From JBEKSX01 sp049516635 (lineage in GTDB: Bacteria; Bacteroidota; Ignavibacteria; Tepidaquicellales; OLB5): a stretch of 64,000 nt of DNA. Of this stretch, positions 9,167-18,304 are shown piece after piece; within the stretch, counting starts at the first letter, position 1, and every line of letters begins with the position of its first letter. The stretch is from contig JBEKSX010000010.1 in the NCBI GenBank assembly GCA_049516635.1, forward strand, positions 10,331 to 74,330, written 5' to 3'. The notes under the pieces were generated by a model that ran no database searches, was not told the DNA's origin, and was given only the letters and a program-made list of their open reading frames with translations. The translations under genes and the position numbers were made by a program.

Positions 9167-9201
9167 TTGAATTATGGAATCTATTATCGTATATTTACGA
9201 T
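9167..9201 (+). promoter_or_regulatory. arsR promoter with ArsR-type operator over the -10 box
   Basis: TTGAAT (9167-9172) and TATATT (9190-9195) are spaced by 17 bases, giving a good promoter 22 bases before the arsR ATG. The perfect inverted repeat ATCGTA-N4-TACGAT (9186-9201) covers the -10 element, so a protein bound there would block polymerase. This arrangement, together with the adjacent arsR gene, supports autorepression relieved by arsenite. Confidence 0.7.
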
Positions 9202-9217
9202 ATAAGATTAATATAAA

Positions 9218-9559
9218 ATGGCATTAAATAAAAAAGAAGAATTTCCAAAAATAGAGAACAGGGTTGCATCATTTGCAAAAGCGCTCTCCCATCCGGCAAG
9301 GATAGCGATCCTAAAAAAACTGGCTGATGAAAATAAATGCATCTGCGGAAAGATAGTTGATGTGATGCCTCTCTCACAATCAACGGTCTCACAGCATCTT
9401 AAAGAGCTGAGAGATGCGGGTTTGATACAGGGAGAAATTGAAGGTGCATCCTCAATGTATTGTATTAACTGGAATAATTTAAACAGGGAAATTAAAGCTA
9501 TTTTAGAATTTTTTGGACAACTTAAAGATAAATTTTCTAGGATAGAATGTTGTAAATAA
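9218..9559 (+). CDS. arsR: ArsR/SmtB-family metalloregulatory repressor
   Basis: This 113-residue winged-helix protein starts the arsenic operon. The core shows ALSHPARIAILKKLA, then CICGKIVDVMPLSQSTVSQHLKELRDAGLI, the recognition helix being SQSTVSQHLKEL. Metal-sensing cysteines are likely among C-I-C near residue 41 and the C-terminal E-C-C-K. ArsR-family proteins repress their own operon and release DNA on binding As(III)/Sb(III) or other metals. A matching palindrome overlaps the promoter immediately upstream. The downstream genes (arsM, arsC, acr3) make arsenic the natural ligand. Confidence 0.9.
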   Translation: MALNKKEEFPKIENRVASFAKALSHPARIAILKKLADENKCICGKIVDVMPLSQSTVSQHLKELRDAGLIQGEIEGASSMYCINWNNLNREIKAILEFFGQLKDKFSRIECCK

Positions 9560-9587
9560 AAAATTAATAATTAAATCATCAAGTAAA

Positions 9588-10436
9588 ATGGAAACAAACG
9601 AAGAAATCAAAACAATAGTAAAAGAAAGATACGGTAAAGTTGCGGAACAATCTCAACCAAAGGAAAAATCATCTTGCGGCTGCGGCTGTTCATCCGATAC
9701 GGTCGATTATTCGGTGTTCGATCTGGACTATGCCGGTTTAAAAGGCTATAACCCTGATGCAGATTTAGCGCTTGGCTGCGGTTTGCCCACAGAATATGCA
9801 AAAATAAAAGAGGGTGATACTGTTATTGACCTTGGTTCCGGAGCAGGCAATGATGTTTTTGTTGCAAGAGCACTGGTTGGAGAAAAAGGCAAAGTCATTG
9901 GGATCGATTTTACGGAAGAAATGATAAAAAAAGCCAATGAGAATAACCAGAAACTGGGTTTTAGCAATGTTCAATTCATATACGGCGATATCGAAAATAT
10001 TCCGGTTATTAAAGATATTGCCGATGTTGTGATCAGCAACTGTGTCCTCAATCTCGTTCCCGATAAAGAAAAAGCGTTCAAGGAAATATATAGAATCCTG
10101 AAGCCCGGCGGTCACATATCTGTTTCAGATATTGTTATGAATGGGACATTACCTTCGGCTATCAGATCGGTTGCCGAACTATACGCAGCATGTATTTCAG
10201 GTGCGATTGAGAAAGCTGAATATCTTGACATAATTAAAAGATCAGGTTTCGAAAATATCAGGATAGATAAAGAAAAGACAATAACTCTTTCCGATGAGAC
10301 AATACTTAAATATATAAGCAAAGAAGATCTCGATAGTTATAAAAAATCAGGCGCTTATGCTGTGAGTATTAATGTCTATGCAGAGAAACCGGCATCGAAA
10401 GATAGCAGTGAAAAAACAGGCTGTTGTCAGAATTAA
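9588..10436 (+). CDS. arsM: Arsenite S-adenosylmethionine methyltransferase
   Basis: This 282-residue cytoplasmic enzyme transfers methyl groups from SAM to trivalent arsenic, producing methylated arsenicals. SAM motif I is VIDLGSGAGNDVFVA near residue 80, with GIDFTEEMIKKA as motif II and LKPGGHISVSDIV as the post-III region. Candidate As(III)-binding cysteines are in SCGCGCSS near residue 29, LGCGLP near 62, SNCVLNLVPDKE near 150 and AACISGA near 200, matching the ArsM pattern. The C-terminus ends with a further Cys pair (GCCQN). It follows arsR by 28 bases and lies in the same operon. Confidence 0.93.
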   Translation: METNEEIKTIVKERYGKVAEQSQPKEKSSCGCGCSSDTVDYSVFDLDYAGLKGYNPDADLALGCGLPTEYAKIKEGDTVIDLGSGAGNDVFVARALVGEKGKVIGIDFTEEMIKKANENNQKLGFSNVQFIYGDIENIPVIKDIADVVISNCVLNLVPDKEKAFKEIYRILKPGGHISVSDIVMNGTLPSAIRSVAELYAACISGAIEKAEYLDIIKRSGFENIRIDKEKTITLSDETILKYISKEDLDSYKKSGAYAVSINVYAEKPASKDSSEKTGCCQN

Positions 10437-10470
10437 AATAGCCAAACATACAAAGAAAGGAATACATCAA

Positions 10471-10734
10471 ATGAAGTTGAATGCTCATCTCAAAGAACTG
10501 ATTGCAATCGGCGCATCTATTGCAGCAAATTGTCAGCCGTGCTTGAAATATCATACAGGAAAAGCTCTCGAATATGGTGCGGAAGAATCTGAAATAGCAG
10601 AAGCAATCGAAGTTGGAACAATGGTCAGGAAAGGGGCTGCCGCTAATATGGATAAATTCGCTTTGGAATTGCGTAAGGCTTCTGTCTCCGACCAAAATTC
10701 AACAGATAAAGAATGCGGTTGTACGAAAAATTAA
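10471..10734 (+). CDS. AhpD/carboxymuconolactone-decarboxylase-like protein in the ars operon
   Basis: The start at 10471 (MKLNAHLKELIAIGAS, 87 residues) is chosen because AAAGAAAGGA lies about ten bases upstream and because the longer frame from 10372 would overlap arsM by 65 bases with an arginine/lysine-rich tail unlike the family. The core NCQPCLKYHTGKA gives the CxxC-x3-H motif of AhpD-like peroxidase/reductase proteins, followed by AIEVGTMVRKGAAANMDKF. The C-terminal ECGCTKN adds two cysteines. Its place between arsM and arsC suggests a thiol redox role linked to arsenic handling, which is inference. Confidence 0.8.
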   Translation: MKLNAHLKELIAIGASIAANCQPCLKYHTGKALEYGAEESEIAEAIEVGTMVRKGAAANMDKFALELRKASVSDQNSTDKECGCTKN

Positions 10735-10751
10735 TTCTTGATAAATAAATT

Positions 10752-11180
10752 ATGAATAAAATTAAAGTATTATTCATTTGTGTTCACAATAGCGCCCGGA
10801 GCCAGATGGCAGAAGCTTTCTTAAATCATCTAGCCGGTGATAAATTTCACGCTGAGAGTGCTGGATTAGAACCTGGGGTATTAAATCCCCTGGTTGTAAA
10901 GGCCATGCAGGAAATTGGATTAGATATTTCAGGAAATAAAACTTCCAGTGTATTTCAATTTTTTAAAGAGGGCAGAAATTATGAATATGTCATTACAGTA
11001 TGTGATAGAGAAGCTGAAGAAAAATGTCCTATCTTTCCAGGAAAAACAAAGAGGATCAACTGGTCATTTCCGGATCCTTCTGCTTTTACCGGTTCTGATG
11101 AAGAAAAATTGATACTGATTAGAGAAGTACGAGATAATATAAAAGAGAAAATCTCAAATTTCATTCAAAAAGGGAATTAA
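10752..11180 (+). CDS. arsC: Arsenate reductase, thioredoxin-coupled low-molecular-weight phosphatase type
   Basis: This 142-residue cytoplasmic enzyme reduces arsenate to arsenite using a three-cysteine relay. The P-loop CVHNSARS begins at C10, and the relay cysteines are C84 (ITVCDRE) and C92 (EKCPIFPG). The general acid is in WSFPDPS (D108). The architecture matches the Staphylococcus pI258-type ArsC rather than the glutaredoxin-linked E. coli type, so reduction should depend on thioredoxin. It sits 17 bases after the AhpD-like gene and 20 before acr3; its product arsenite is what Acr3 exports. Confidence 0.93.
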   Translation: MNKIKVLFICVHNSARSQMAEAFLNHLAGDKFHAESAGLEPGVLNPLVVKAMQEIGLDISGNKTSSVFQFFKEGRNYEYVITVCDREAEEKCPIFPGKTKRINWSFPDPSAFTGSDEEKLILIREVRDNIKEKISNFIQKGN

Positions 11181-11200
11181 AGTCAGGATCCAAATTAACT

Positions 11201-12262
11201 ATGAATACAGTCACTAAACGCCTTTCATTTTTAGACAGGTATTTAACCCTTTGGATATTTGCTGTAATGTTTATTGCAGTAATAGCAGGATACTTTTCCC
11301 CGCGTATAGTAGATTTCTGGAATAGTTTCCAGTCCGGAACAACAAACGTGCCGATAGCTATAGGGCTGATACTGATGATGTACCCTCCATTAGCAAAAGT
11401 AAAATACGAAGAGCTTGGAGACGTTTTCAGAAACATAAAAGTATTATCTCTTTCCCTCATCCAGAATTGGGTTATCGGACCTGTTTTGATGTTCTTCCTG
11501 GCTATAATTTTTCTGCAAGACATGCCTCACTATATGACGGGACTCATATTAATCGGTCTTGCAAGATGTATAGCTATGGTAATAGTCTGGAATGAGCTCG
11601 CAAAAGGTGATACCGAATATGCTGCCGGACTTGTAGCATTTAACTCAATATTTCAGGTTTTGTTCTTTTCTGTTTATGCGTATATATTTATAACTGTTCT
11701 TCCTCCCATGCTGGGACTAAAAGGATTTATTGTTAATATTACAATCGGGCAAATTGCCAAGAGTGTGTTCATTTACCTTGGGATTCCTTTTATTGCAGGT
11801 GTTATTACAAGATTTTCATTGATAAAATTGAAGGGTAAGGAATGGTATCATAAGAAATTCATACCTAAAATCAGCCCCATTACACTTATTGCGCTGTTAT
11901 TTACAATTTTTGTAATGTTCACCCTCAAAGGTGAATATATAGTCAAAATTCCATTAGATGTTGTCCGAATTGCTATCCCGCTTCTTTTATACTTTGTAAT
12001 AATGTTCTTCATTTCTTTTTTCCTCGGGAAAAAAATTGGTGCGGGTTATTCAAAGACTGCAACTCTTTCATTTACAGCTGCCAGTAATAATTTCGAGCTG
12101 GCAATTGCTGTAGCGGTAGCTGTCTTTGGCATAAACTCGGGTGAAGCATTCGCTGCAGTAATTGGTCCCCTGGTTGAAGTACCTGTTATGATAGCACTCG
12201 TTAATGTAGCTCTGTGGTTCGGGAAAAAATATTTTTCAGAAGAAGCTCTTGCAGTAAATTAA
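11201..12262 (+). CDS. acr3: Acr3-family arsenite efflux permease
   Basis: This 353-residue, about ten-helix inner-membrane protein is the last gene of the arsenic operon. The marker ARCIAMVIVWNELAKGD near residue 121 contains the conserved cysteine (C123) of Acr3 transporters, and FTAASNNFELAIAVAVAVFG near residue 285 carries the conserved SNNFE glutamate. VPIAIGLILMMYPPLAKV is also typical. Acr3 exports As(OH)3 or arsenite by proton exchange. ATP-driven ArsA is absent, so the permease acts alone. Confidence 0.93.
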   Translation: MNTVTKRLSFLDRYLTLWIFAVMFIAVIAGYFSPRIVDFWNSFQSGTTNVPIAIGLILMMYPPLAKVKYEELGDVFRNIKVLSLSLIQNWVIGPVLMFFLAIIFLQDMPHYMTGLILIGLARCIAMVIVWNELAKGDTEYAAGLVAFNSIFQVLFFSVYAYIFITVLPPMLGLKGFIVNITIGQIAKSVFIYLGIPFIAGVITRFSLIKLKGKEWYHKKFIPKISPITLIALLFTIFVMFTLKGEYIVKIPLDVVRIAIPLLLYFVIMFFISFFLGKKIGAGYSKTATLSFTAASNNFELAIAVAVAVFGINSGEAFAAVIGPLVEVPVMIALVNVALWFGKKYFSEEALAVN

Positions 12263-12362
12263 TCTGTGAAGTAACGTGGTAATGTTTATCTTATATATAA
12301 TGCATCCTGAGCAGAATTATTATTCCTACTGAGAAATAATAGATACTTGAGAAGGAAAAATA

Positions 12363-12638
12363 CTAGGCTATTATTTTCGGTTTGGTGTGGCCGGCGTGTA
12401 TAATAAGCTTCGGAACTGTATAAGGATCAGAACATGACTTGAACTCCTTCTCGGTTAGTTCTATCGCAGCATCGAAGTCCACATCATCTTTAAACCTTGC
12501 AAACCATAGAGAAGAAAATTCTCTGCCAAAATTCTTGATTATCACCCACTTTTTTTCCTGAAGGCGTACAAAAATTTTGTCTTTCTGATCTCTATCGATG
12601 GATGGGAATTCAGCATTAACTCCTACGTACAATGACAT
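12363..12638 (-). CDS. Conserved-looking small protein, unrecognised
   Basis: This 91-residue soluble protein (MSLYVGVNAEFPSIDRDQ...) has no signal peptide, membrane segment or metal motif that I recognise. It is preceded by a good ribosome binding site on its strand (AAGAGAGGTTAA before the ATG), and codon use is like its neighbours, which argues for a real gene. It converges on acr3 and precedes the GT4 gene on the same strand with a gap of about 130 bases, so it may be transcribed separately. Function unknown. Confidence 0.6.
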   Translation of the reverse strand: MSLYVGVNAEFPSIDRDQKDKIFVRLQEKKWVIIKNFGREFSSLWFARFKDDVDFDAAIELTEKEFKSCSDPYTVPKLIIHAGHTKPKIIA

Positions 12639-12771
12639 ATTAACCTCTCTTTTGTTTTAAACATAATTAAATAATTGTATTAATAACAGTATATCTCATT
12701 TTTCAAGTATATTCAAGTGGATAACTATACATCCGGGAGGCAGACTTCAGATGTATTGACCGAAAATATTT

Positions 12772-15045
12772 TTATTTTAGTGCGAGACCCCTTCGAATAT
12801 TAATCATCCTGTGAAGTGAAATGAGCCAGCTCAGAGTGGACTCTGCGCCCATATTTTGGTTGGTGTAGTAAGAACTTAATCCATCGAAACAACCGCCGGT
12901 AGAATAATCATATAGTGTCTCCCCTCTTATATTGTGTCCCAAAAACCAATTGAATATAACAGTAATTCTTTTCATCCATGCATCATCACTCGTTATTTTA
13001 TAAGCTTGGTAGCATGCATCTATCAAACCCGGTATTTCTACAGGCTGTTGATCGTAATTTGCTTTCTCGCCTCCCCTTTTGTACCACCCGTTATTACCTA
13101 TCAGGGAAAGGTAATTATTCCTTTTATCATATTGAATATCAAACAGCCACTGGAGAGATTCTAGTCCTTGAGTAATATATTCTTTATGCTTGAAAAAAGT
13201 TCCTGCCATCAGCAATGCCTGCGGTAGTCTGCCATTGCTGTATGCAACAACATCCTCGAACCATTTCCATTTCTGATCGGACGTATTAATATAGAGTCTG
13301 GATATTTTTGAGGCAAATGTTCTGCATATCTTAGCAATATCCCGCGCACCTGAAAATCTGCTTAAATAAAAAATACATCCGATAAGAATTCTTGCAATGG
13401 CTCTGGGTGATGTGAAATTCAGAGTATGAGGAAGGGCCTGGTCGAATAATGATTTGCACAAGGGTAAATACGATTCCAAGGGAGGGTTCTTGATCAGATA
13501 TCCTAACACAAAAAGTACGCGTGAATTTGATTCCTCGGAACCGACTTCTTCCAGCCAGGTTCTGTTGTAGCTCATAAAATTCCTGAATAAACCTGCATCT
13601 TTATTATAAGCATGCAGGATGTATGACAGATATATATTCATATAACTTGCTAAGAAATCACTGTTAAATATGTTCCTGTTCAATACAGACACGAGCAGGG
13701 CTCGGGCACAGTCGTCGGAACAGTAACCTTCACTCCTATCGGGAATGGCAAATTTAGAGTGCTGAAATATTCCGCCGGTCATATCGGTTAAGCATATCAT
13801 ATGATTCAGCTTAACTTCAGGTAATGAAGGAAAAGCCGAAAATCTCTCCTTCGGAATCGGCAGGTTTGTAACCTTCTTGTAATCCTCCCTTGTTCTCTGA
13901 AATACATCAAGATAACGTGAAGCAACTTTGCTCCATATCATTTCTCTCCCTTTGTCATATGCGTTTTTTCTGAAACGTATCCTCTTATTTTCCGAAGTAA
14001 TTAGATCTGTTACAGCTGCGGCGATCGCATCGGGATCTTTGAATGGGACAAGAACTCCCGTTCCGTCACCTATAATGTCTATTGCATGCAGGTATGGTGT
14101 AGATATGATCGCCTTCCCGCAGGCAAGTGCATAAGAAAGTGTCCCCGAAACTATCTGTTCTTTATGCTGATACGGACTAATGTAAATATCTGACATGAGC
14201 AGAAATTCGAGAAGTTCTTTATTATCAACAAACCTGTTTATAAACATTACATGGTCAGTAATTGAATTTTTTCTAACACAGTTTTCCAGGTAATTTCTAT
14301 AAGCTTCGCCGTTACTCTTCTTGACATTGGGATGAGTTGCACCAAGAATAATATAGATTACTTCAGGGTGTTTTTTGATTATTTTGGGTATGGAGTTAAT
14401 GACATCCTCAATTCCCTTACCCGGGCTTAATAAACCAAACGTAAGCAGTACTTTTCGGTCGGATAATTGAAGGTTATCTTTATAATAAGCAGGATCCATG
14501 AAAGGTACATCAGGTACACCGTGGGGGATGTAAATAATTTTATTTTCCTGTATCCTGTATACCGTTTTTAGAATTTTGACAGCCCGCTCTGCCTGCACTA
14601 TCATAGCGGATGAGAAATGAAGTATTTCATTCGTTATTTTCAGCTGTTCTTCCGTAGGTTCCTCAAGAACCGTGTGTAGCGTAGTTACTACAGGCTTTTT
14701 CAGGTTTTCGAGCAAGTAGATAATATTGGAACCGTTCTCACCGCCGAATATTCCGAATTCGTGCTGGACGTTTACTACTTCGATCTGGGAAAGGTTCATA
14801 TAATATGCGGCCTCTTTGTAATCGTTTATCTCCTGATCTTTTATCTCAAACTTAACCTCATTACCGTATTTATATCCTTCAGGTGTATTGGTTAAGGCTG
14901 CTATCTGAACGTACCTGCTATCCTCAAGTTTATCTTCGTTCATTAATTTGTTCACAGATTCGGCGAGGTTGTTCGTAAACGTTCCGATCCCGCATTGTCT
15001 CGGAACGTATGTCGATACAAAAGAAATATTTATCTTGTTATACAT
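12772..15045 (-). CDS. GT4 glycosyltransferase fused to an alpha-toroid-like C-terminal domain
   Basis: The 757-residue protein has two parts. Residues 1-390 are a GT-B fold family 4 glycosyltransferase: an N-terminal FVSTYVPRQCGIGTFT, a nucleotide-sugar half beginning LLTFGLLSPGKGIEDVI, and VSGTLSYALACGKAIIS with the acidic region of the EX7E type degenerated. Residues 420-757 contain no GT motif but a series of helical segments (RALLVSVLNRNIF, IPGLIDACYQAYKIT, GAESTLSWLISLHRM), which resembles an alpha/alpha-toroid glycosidase-like domain. The gene follows a GH130 gene by 41 bases, so the pair is likely one operon making and recycling a mannose-type oligosaccharide. Acceptor and sugar are unknown. 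Confidence 0.8.
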   Translation of the reverse strand: MYNKINISFVSTYVPRQCGIGTFTNNLAESVNKLMNEDKLEDSRYVQIAALTNTPEGYKYGNEVKFEIKDQEINDYKEAAYYMNLSQIEVVNVQHEFGIFGGENGSNIIYLLENLKKPVVTTLHTVLEEPTEEQLKITNEILHFSSAMIVQAERAVKILKTVYRIQENKIIYIPHGVPDVPFMDPAYYKDNLQLSDRKVLLTFGLLSPGKGIEDVINSIPKIIKKHPEVIYIILGATHPNVKKSNGEAYRNYLENCVRKNSITDHVMFINRFVDNKELLEFLLMSDIYISPYQHKEQIVSGTLSYALACGKAIISTPYLHAIDIIGDGTGVLVPFKDPDAIAAAVTDLITSENKRIRFRKNAYDKGREMIWSKVASRYLDVFQRTREDYKKVTNLPIPKERFSAFPSLPEVKLNHMICLTDMTGGIFQHSKFAIPDRSEGYCSDDCARALLVSVLNRNIFNSDFLASYMNIYLSYILHAYNKDAGLFRNFMSYNRTWLEEVGSEESNSRVLFVLGYLIKNPPLESYLPLCKSLFDQALPHTLNFTSPRAIARILIGCIFYLSRFSGARDIAKICRTFASKISRLYINTSDQKWKWFEDVVAYSNGRLPQALLMAGTFFKHKEYITQGLESLQWLFDIQYDKRNNYLSLIGNNGWYKRGGEKANYDQQPVEIPGLIDACYQAYKITSDDAWMKRITVIFNWFLGHNIRGETLYDYSTGGCFDGLSSYYTNQNMGAESTLSWLISLHRMINIRRGLALK

Positions 15046-15086
15046 ATGACTACACTATTATTGATCTTTTCTATATTAGAACACTA

Positions 15087-16040
15087 TCAGCCATTAAGAA
15101 TGAAATCCAATACTTCATTTAAGGATGCAATGGCAACACAAATTGTGGTATCTGCAGCTCCATAATACATTATAAGGTCATCACCTCTCACAATCACACC
15201 GCAAGGGAATGTTACATCAGGTACATCTCCTATCCTTTCGTAAAGCTCCTTGGGTCCGAAAACCCATTCATCACAGCGTCTGATAACTATATTGGGATCC
15301 TCCAGATCCAATAATGCCAGCCCTAATCTATAGAGACTACCCGCTGCAGTATCTCTTACTCCATGGTAAATAATCAGCCATCCTTCTGATGTTTCGATGG
15401 GCGGCGGACCCAATCCAATCCTATGTGCATCCCACCAGCTGCCTTTTCTGGCCGGGATCAGTATGTTATTGTTTCCCCAATAAGTAAGGTCGGGTGAAAA
15501 GCTTATCCATATATGTGCCCCCATCTCTCTATGTGAAGGTGTAGGTCTATGAAGCAATGCCCAGAGCCCGTTGAAAAGCTTCGGGAATATCGAAGCATCT
15601 TTATCTTCAGGTGACATTATGATCCCAAGACGTTTAAACCTGACAAAATCCTCTGTAGTGGCAATCGACACAAGGGGTCCGCTCTTTGAAAATGATGTAT
15701 AGACTATGGCGTATATATTAACATCTTCCATTTTAATGATCCTGGGATCTTCTATTCCGTAATGATCTTCGGGATGGTTTTCAAGATCGGGTTCCATGGT
15801 TGGCTTACTATCGATTACCCAGTTTGTCAACCCGTCTTCGCTGACTGCTCTACTAAAATGCGAAAATCCTCTCATATCTTCTACTCTCACCAGCAGAAGA
15901 ACTTTTCCCTGATACAAAGTTGCACCTGCATTGAATACAGTATTTACTTTGTAAGGCCACATGGAGGGAGTTAAAATCGGATTATCCTCGTACCTTTTAA
16001 AAAGCTCATTATTCCTGTAATGATTTTGATAAATCGTCAT
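15087..16040 (-). CDS. GH130-family glycoside phosphorylase/hydrolase
   Basis: This 317-residue protein has a five-bladed propeller signature of family GH130: RYEDNPILTP at residues 15-24, VFNAGATLYQGKVLLLVRVED, YGIEDPRI near residue 95 with the catalytic aspartate, FPKLFNGLWALLHRP, WWDAHRIGLGPPP, and IYHGVRD followed by YRLGLALLDL. Family members act on beta-mannosides, most of them by phosphorolysis, yielding mannose-1-phosphate. No signal peptide is present, so it should act in the cytoplasm. It is the first gene of a two-gene unit with the downstream GT4 fusion, which could use or supply the same glycan. Phosphorylase versus hydrolase cannot be decided from here. Confidence 0.9.
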   Translation of the reverse strand: MTIYQNHYRNNELFKRYEDNPILTPSMWPYKVNTVFNAGATLYQGKVLLLVRVEDMRGFSHFSRAVSEDGLTNWVIDSKPTMEPDLENHPEDHYGIEDPRIIKMEDVNIYAIVYTSFSKSGPLVSIATTEDFVRFKRLGIIMSPEDKDASIFPKLFNGLWALLHRPTPSHREMGAHIWISFSPDLTYWGNNNILIPARKGSWWDAHRIGLGPPPIETSEGWLIIYHGVRDTAAGSLYRLGLALLDLEDPNIVIRRCDEWVFGPKELYERIGDVPDVTFPCGVIVRGDDLIMYYGAADTTICVAIASLNEVLDFILNG

Positions 16041-16240
16041 AATTATAAAATGATATTTGTTCTATTCTGGTATCAGAATGAAATTAATTAAAAATAAAAT
16101 CTTATTCTATCAATATATCAATTTGAGAGTTAATTTAATATAGAAAAAAATGAGTTATCAATCATGCTGCTGCCATTTTAGACTTATAATAAATATAAAT
16201 ATATCATATTTTTTGGTAAAGTCTAATCTTTCAATTTATT

Positions 16241-16987
16241 ATGAAAACATTATTCACCTCATTATTTTTATTATTATTCATGCTTTCCGGATGCGTAAGC
16301 AGGAACGAACCTAACGTCGGACACGGACCTGTTGCAAAAACAGAGTCTTCTGCAAATGATATTTCAAAAATAGAACCCAAAAAAGATTCGGTTATTAATG
16401 AAGCAAAGAATATCAATAAAAAAACGGGAAATATCAGGATACTGGAATTTGATAAAAACTCCATCCCGTCAGAATGCGAATACAAAGGAAATATAGAAGC
16501 AGGTTCGAAATGGATCGATAATAACGGTGAGAACATCCTCATCATTTCCAATACTCCTGTTAAAAGACTCAGTGAGGACGAGAGAGAGCAATACTTTTAC
16601 GCATATTGCTATACAAAGGTAGATGATAAATATAGCCTGTTATGGCAGATAAATGACCATGCTACAAGCCATTGTGATATTGGAGCGGAATATCTGAAAG
16701 GGACTCTGGAAATAAAGGATATTGACGGAGATGGTATAGCAGAAAATGCTTTTATATATAAGCTTGAAGCGAGATGTGACGTTTCCCCTATTCCCATAAA
16801 GCTGATGATGCACAGCGGAGCTAAAAAACTCGTTATCAGGGGAACAACTAAAGAGGATGTAGGTAACGGAGTAATAGTCGGCGGCGAAAAACACTTTGAT
16901 GCTGCTTTCAGTACCTCCAACGATATTTTCAAAAATTATGCATCTGATAAATGGGACGAATATATGAAAAACTATAGAAATCATTGA
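16241..16987 (+). CDS. Lipoprotein, possibly of the M949_RS01915-like family
   Basis: This 248-residue protein starts with a lipoprotein signal peptide (MKTLFTSLFLLLFMLSGC, lipobox LSGC at residues 15-18). A low-complexity lysine/asparagine linker follows to about residue 65. The C-terminal region contains KDIDGDGIAENAFIYKLEARCDVSP and KLMMHSGAKKLVIRG, which reminds me of the M949_RS01915 family of surface-polysaccharide-associated proteins; I hold this assignment weakly. It should be anchored in the outer or inner membrane facing the periplasm or surface. It stands alone, 37 bases before a T9SS gene on the same strand. Confidence 0.6.
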   Translation: MKTLFTSLFLLLFMLSGCVSRNEPNVGHGPVAKTESSANDISKIEPKKDSVINEAKNINKKTGNIRILEFDKNSIPSECEYKGNIEAGSKWIDNNGENILIISNTPVKRLSEDEREQYFYAYCYTKVDDKYSLLWQINDHATSHCDIGAEYLKGTLEIKDIDGDGIAENAFIYKLEARCDVSPIPIKLMMHSGAKKLVIRGTTKEDVGNGVIVGGEKHFDAAFSTSNDIFKNYASDKWDEYMKNYRNH

Positions 16988-17024
16988 AGTTTATATTATT
17001 TTTAAAATTAACAATATTTAAATT

Positions 17025-18116
17025 ATGAAAACAAAAATATTACAATCTTTGATGATCTTAATACTCCTTATGGGTATTTTATCGATCTCGAGCAATTCAG
17101 AGCCGAGGAGAGTTCTGATGGAATTTTGTACCGGAACGTGGTGCGGATATTGTCCGTGCGGAGATTCAATCATTTCTAATTTCATTTTGACTCAGCATCC
17201 TCAAACTGTAGTATTGGCATATCATGGTCCTCCTAACACGTCAAGTGACCCAATGAGTTATTTTCATGGAAATGATATAATAACCATCACCGGATACACA
17301 GGATATCCCCTTGCTATCTTTGACAGACAGTCGGGTACACCTATGGATTATGATTACAGCTGGCCTGACACGTGTCATGTGAGGTATGTACGTACTCCAA
17401 ATACTTTAATAAATTTAGCCTTTACATCAAAAGACTATAATCCATTAACGGGTATATTTTCTGCTACAATAAACGCAACAGCATTGCAGAATTTGTACGG
17501 GACTTACAGTATTAATTTTGTTATTACTGAGGATAATATCGTATACCCTCAAACTTATTATGCTTACTGCGGAATTGCTGGTCTTCATCAAAATTTTATT
17601 CATAACTGGGTTGTAAGGAATATGGTTAACGGTGCAAGAGGTGATACTCTGAATACAAGTCCATGGAATCAAAACCAAACCATTACAAAAATTATTACAG
17701 ACACAATACATACAGGATGGGTAGCGGATAATTGTAAGCTGATAGTTTTCATATATAAAGATTCCACAACTATGATCGCAAGCACAGTTCAGCAGAGTAT
17801 AGCACAGTTAGTAACACAACCGATAGGAATAAATAAATCTCAAGAAACCCCGGAGAAATATTCACTATTACAGAACTATCCAAATCCATTCAATCCTGTA
17901 ACCAATATTAAATACACGCTTCCAAAGGAAGGACATGTCAGTCTAAAAGTTTATGACATTATGGGTAATGTGGTAGCGGTATTTATTGACAGTTACCAGA
18001 TAGCCGGAACATACAATGCGGAGTTCGACGGTTCTAACTTAGCCAGCGGGCTATATTTCTATACTTTGAGAGCGGACAGTTATGCAGAAACGAAAAAGAT
18101 GGTCTTGCTAAAATAA
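17025..18116 (+). CDS. Secreted Omp28-like thioredoxin-fold protein with T9SS sorting domain
   Basis: The 363-residue protein has a signal peptide (residues 1-26). It begins its mature part with RRVLMEFCTGTWCGYCPCGD, a thioredoxin-fold motif with two overlapping Cys-x-x-Cys arrangements (C-G-Y-C, C-P-C), then the Omp28-like stretch GYTGYPLAIFDRQSG. The last 80 residues are a type A T9SS sorting domain (NYPNPFNPVT to KKMVLLK), so the protein is surface-exported. A surface or extracellular thiol-disulfide or metal-binding role is plausible but unproven. A rho-independent terminator follows at 18176. Confidence 0.85.
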   Translation: MKTKILQSLMILILLMGILSISSNSEPRRVLMEFCTGTWCGYCPCGDSIISNFILTQHPQTVVLAYHGPPNTSSDPMSYFHGNDIITITGYTGYPLAIFDRQSGTPMDYDYSWPDTCHVRYVRTPNTLINLAFTSKDYNPLTGIFSATINATALQNLYGTYSINFVITEDNIVYPQTYYAYCGIAGLHQNFIHNWVVRNMVNGARGDTLNTSPWNQNQTITKIITDTIHTGWVADNCKLIVFIYKDSTTMIASTVQQSIAQLVTQPIGINKSQETPEKYSLLQNYPNPFNPVTNIKYTLPKEGHVSLKVYDIMGNVVAVFIDSYQIAGTYNAEFDGSNLASGLYFYTLRADSYAETKKMVLLK

Positions 18117-18175
18117 TGAAATTATTTTAGAAACCCGATTACAGCGGGTTGCTAAAATAGAGTATCAATTTCTAC

Positions 18176-18203
18176 AAAGGCGGTATTTATACCGCCTTTT
18201 TTT
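18176..18203 (+). terminator. Rho-independent terminator after the Omp28-like gene
   Basis: AAAGGCGGTA pairs with TACCGCCTTT around a short TTTA loop and is followed by a T tract. A weaker hairpin (AACCCG/CGGGTT) lies just before it at about 18131-18149. Confidence 0.9.
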
Positions 18204-18304
18204 ATTAGTAAAGTTAACTAATCCCCGACGCTATTTAATTCATTTGTTTTTATGAGATAATGTATTATAATATATGCAGTTATTCCCCTAATGAACTTGT
18301 ATTA

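Noticed and set aside
10372..10470. Longer start for the AhpD-like gene
   Set aside because: It would overlap arsM by 65 bases with a lysine/arginine-rich leader; the ATG at 10471 has a ribosome binding site and begins at the family's usual point.
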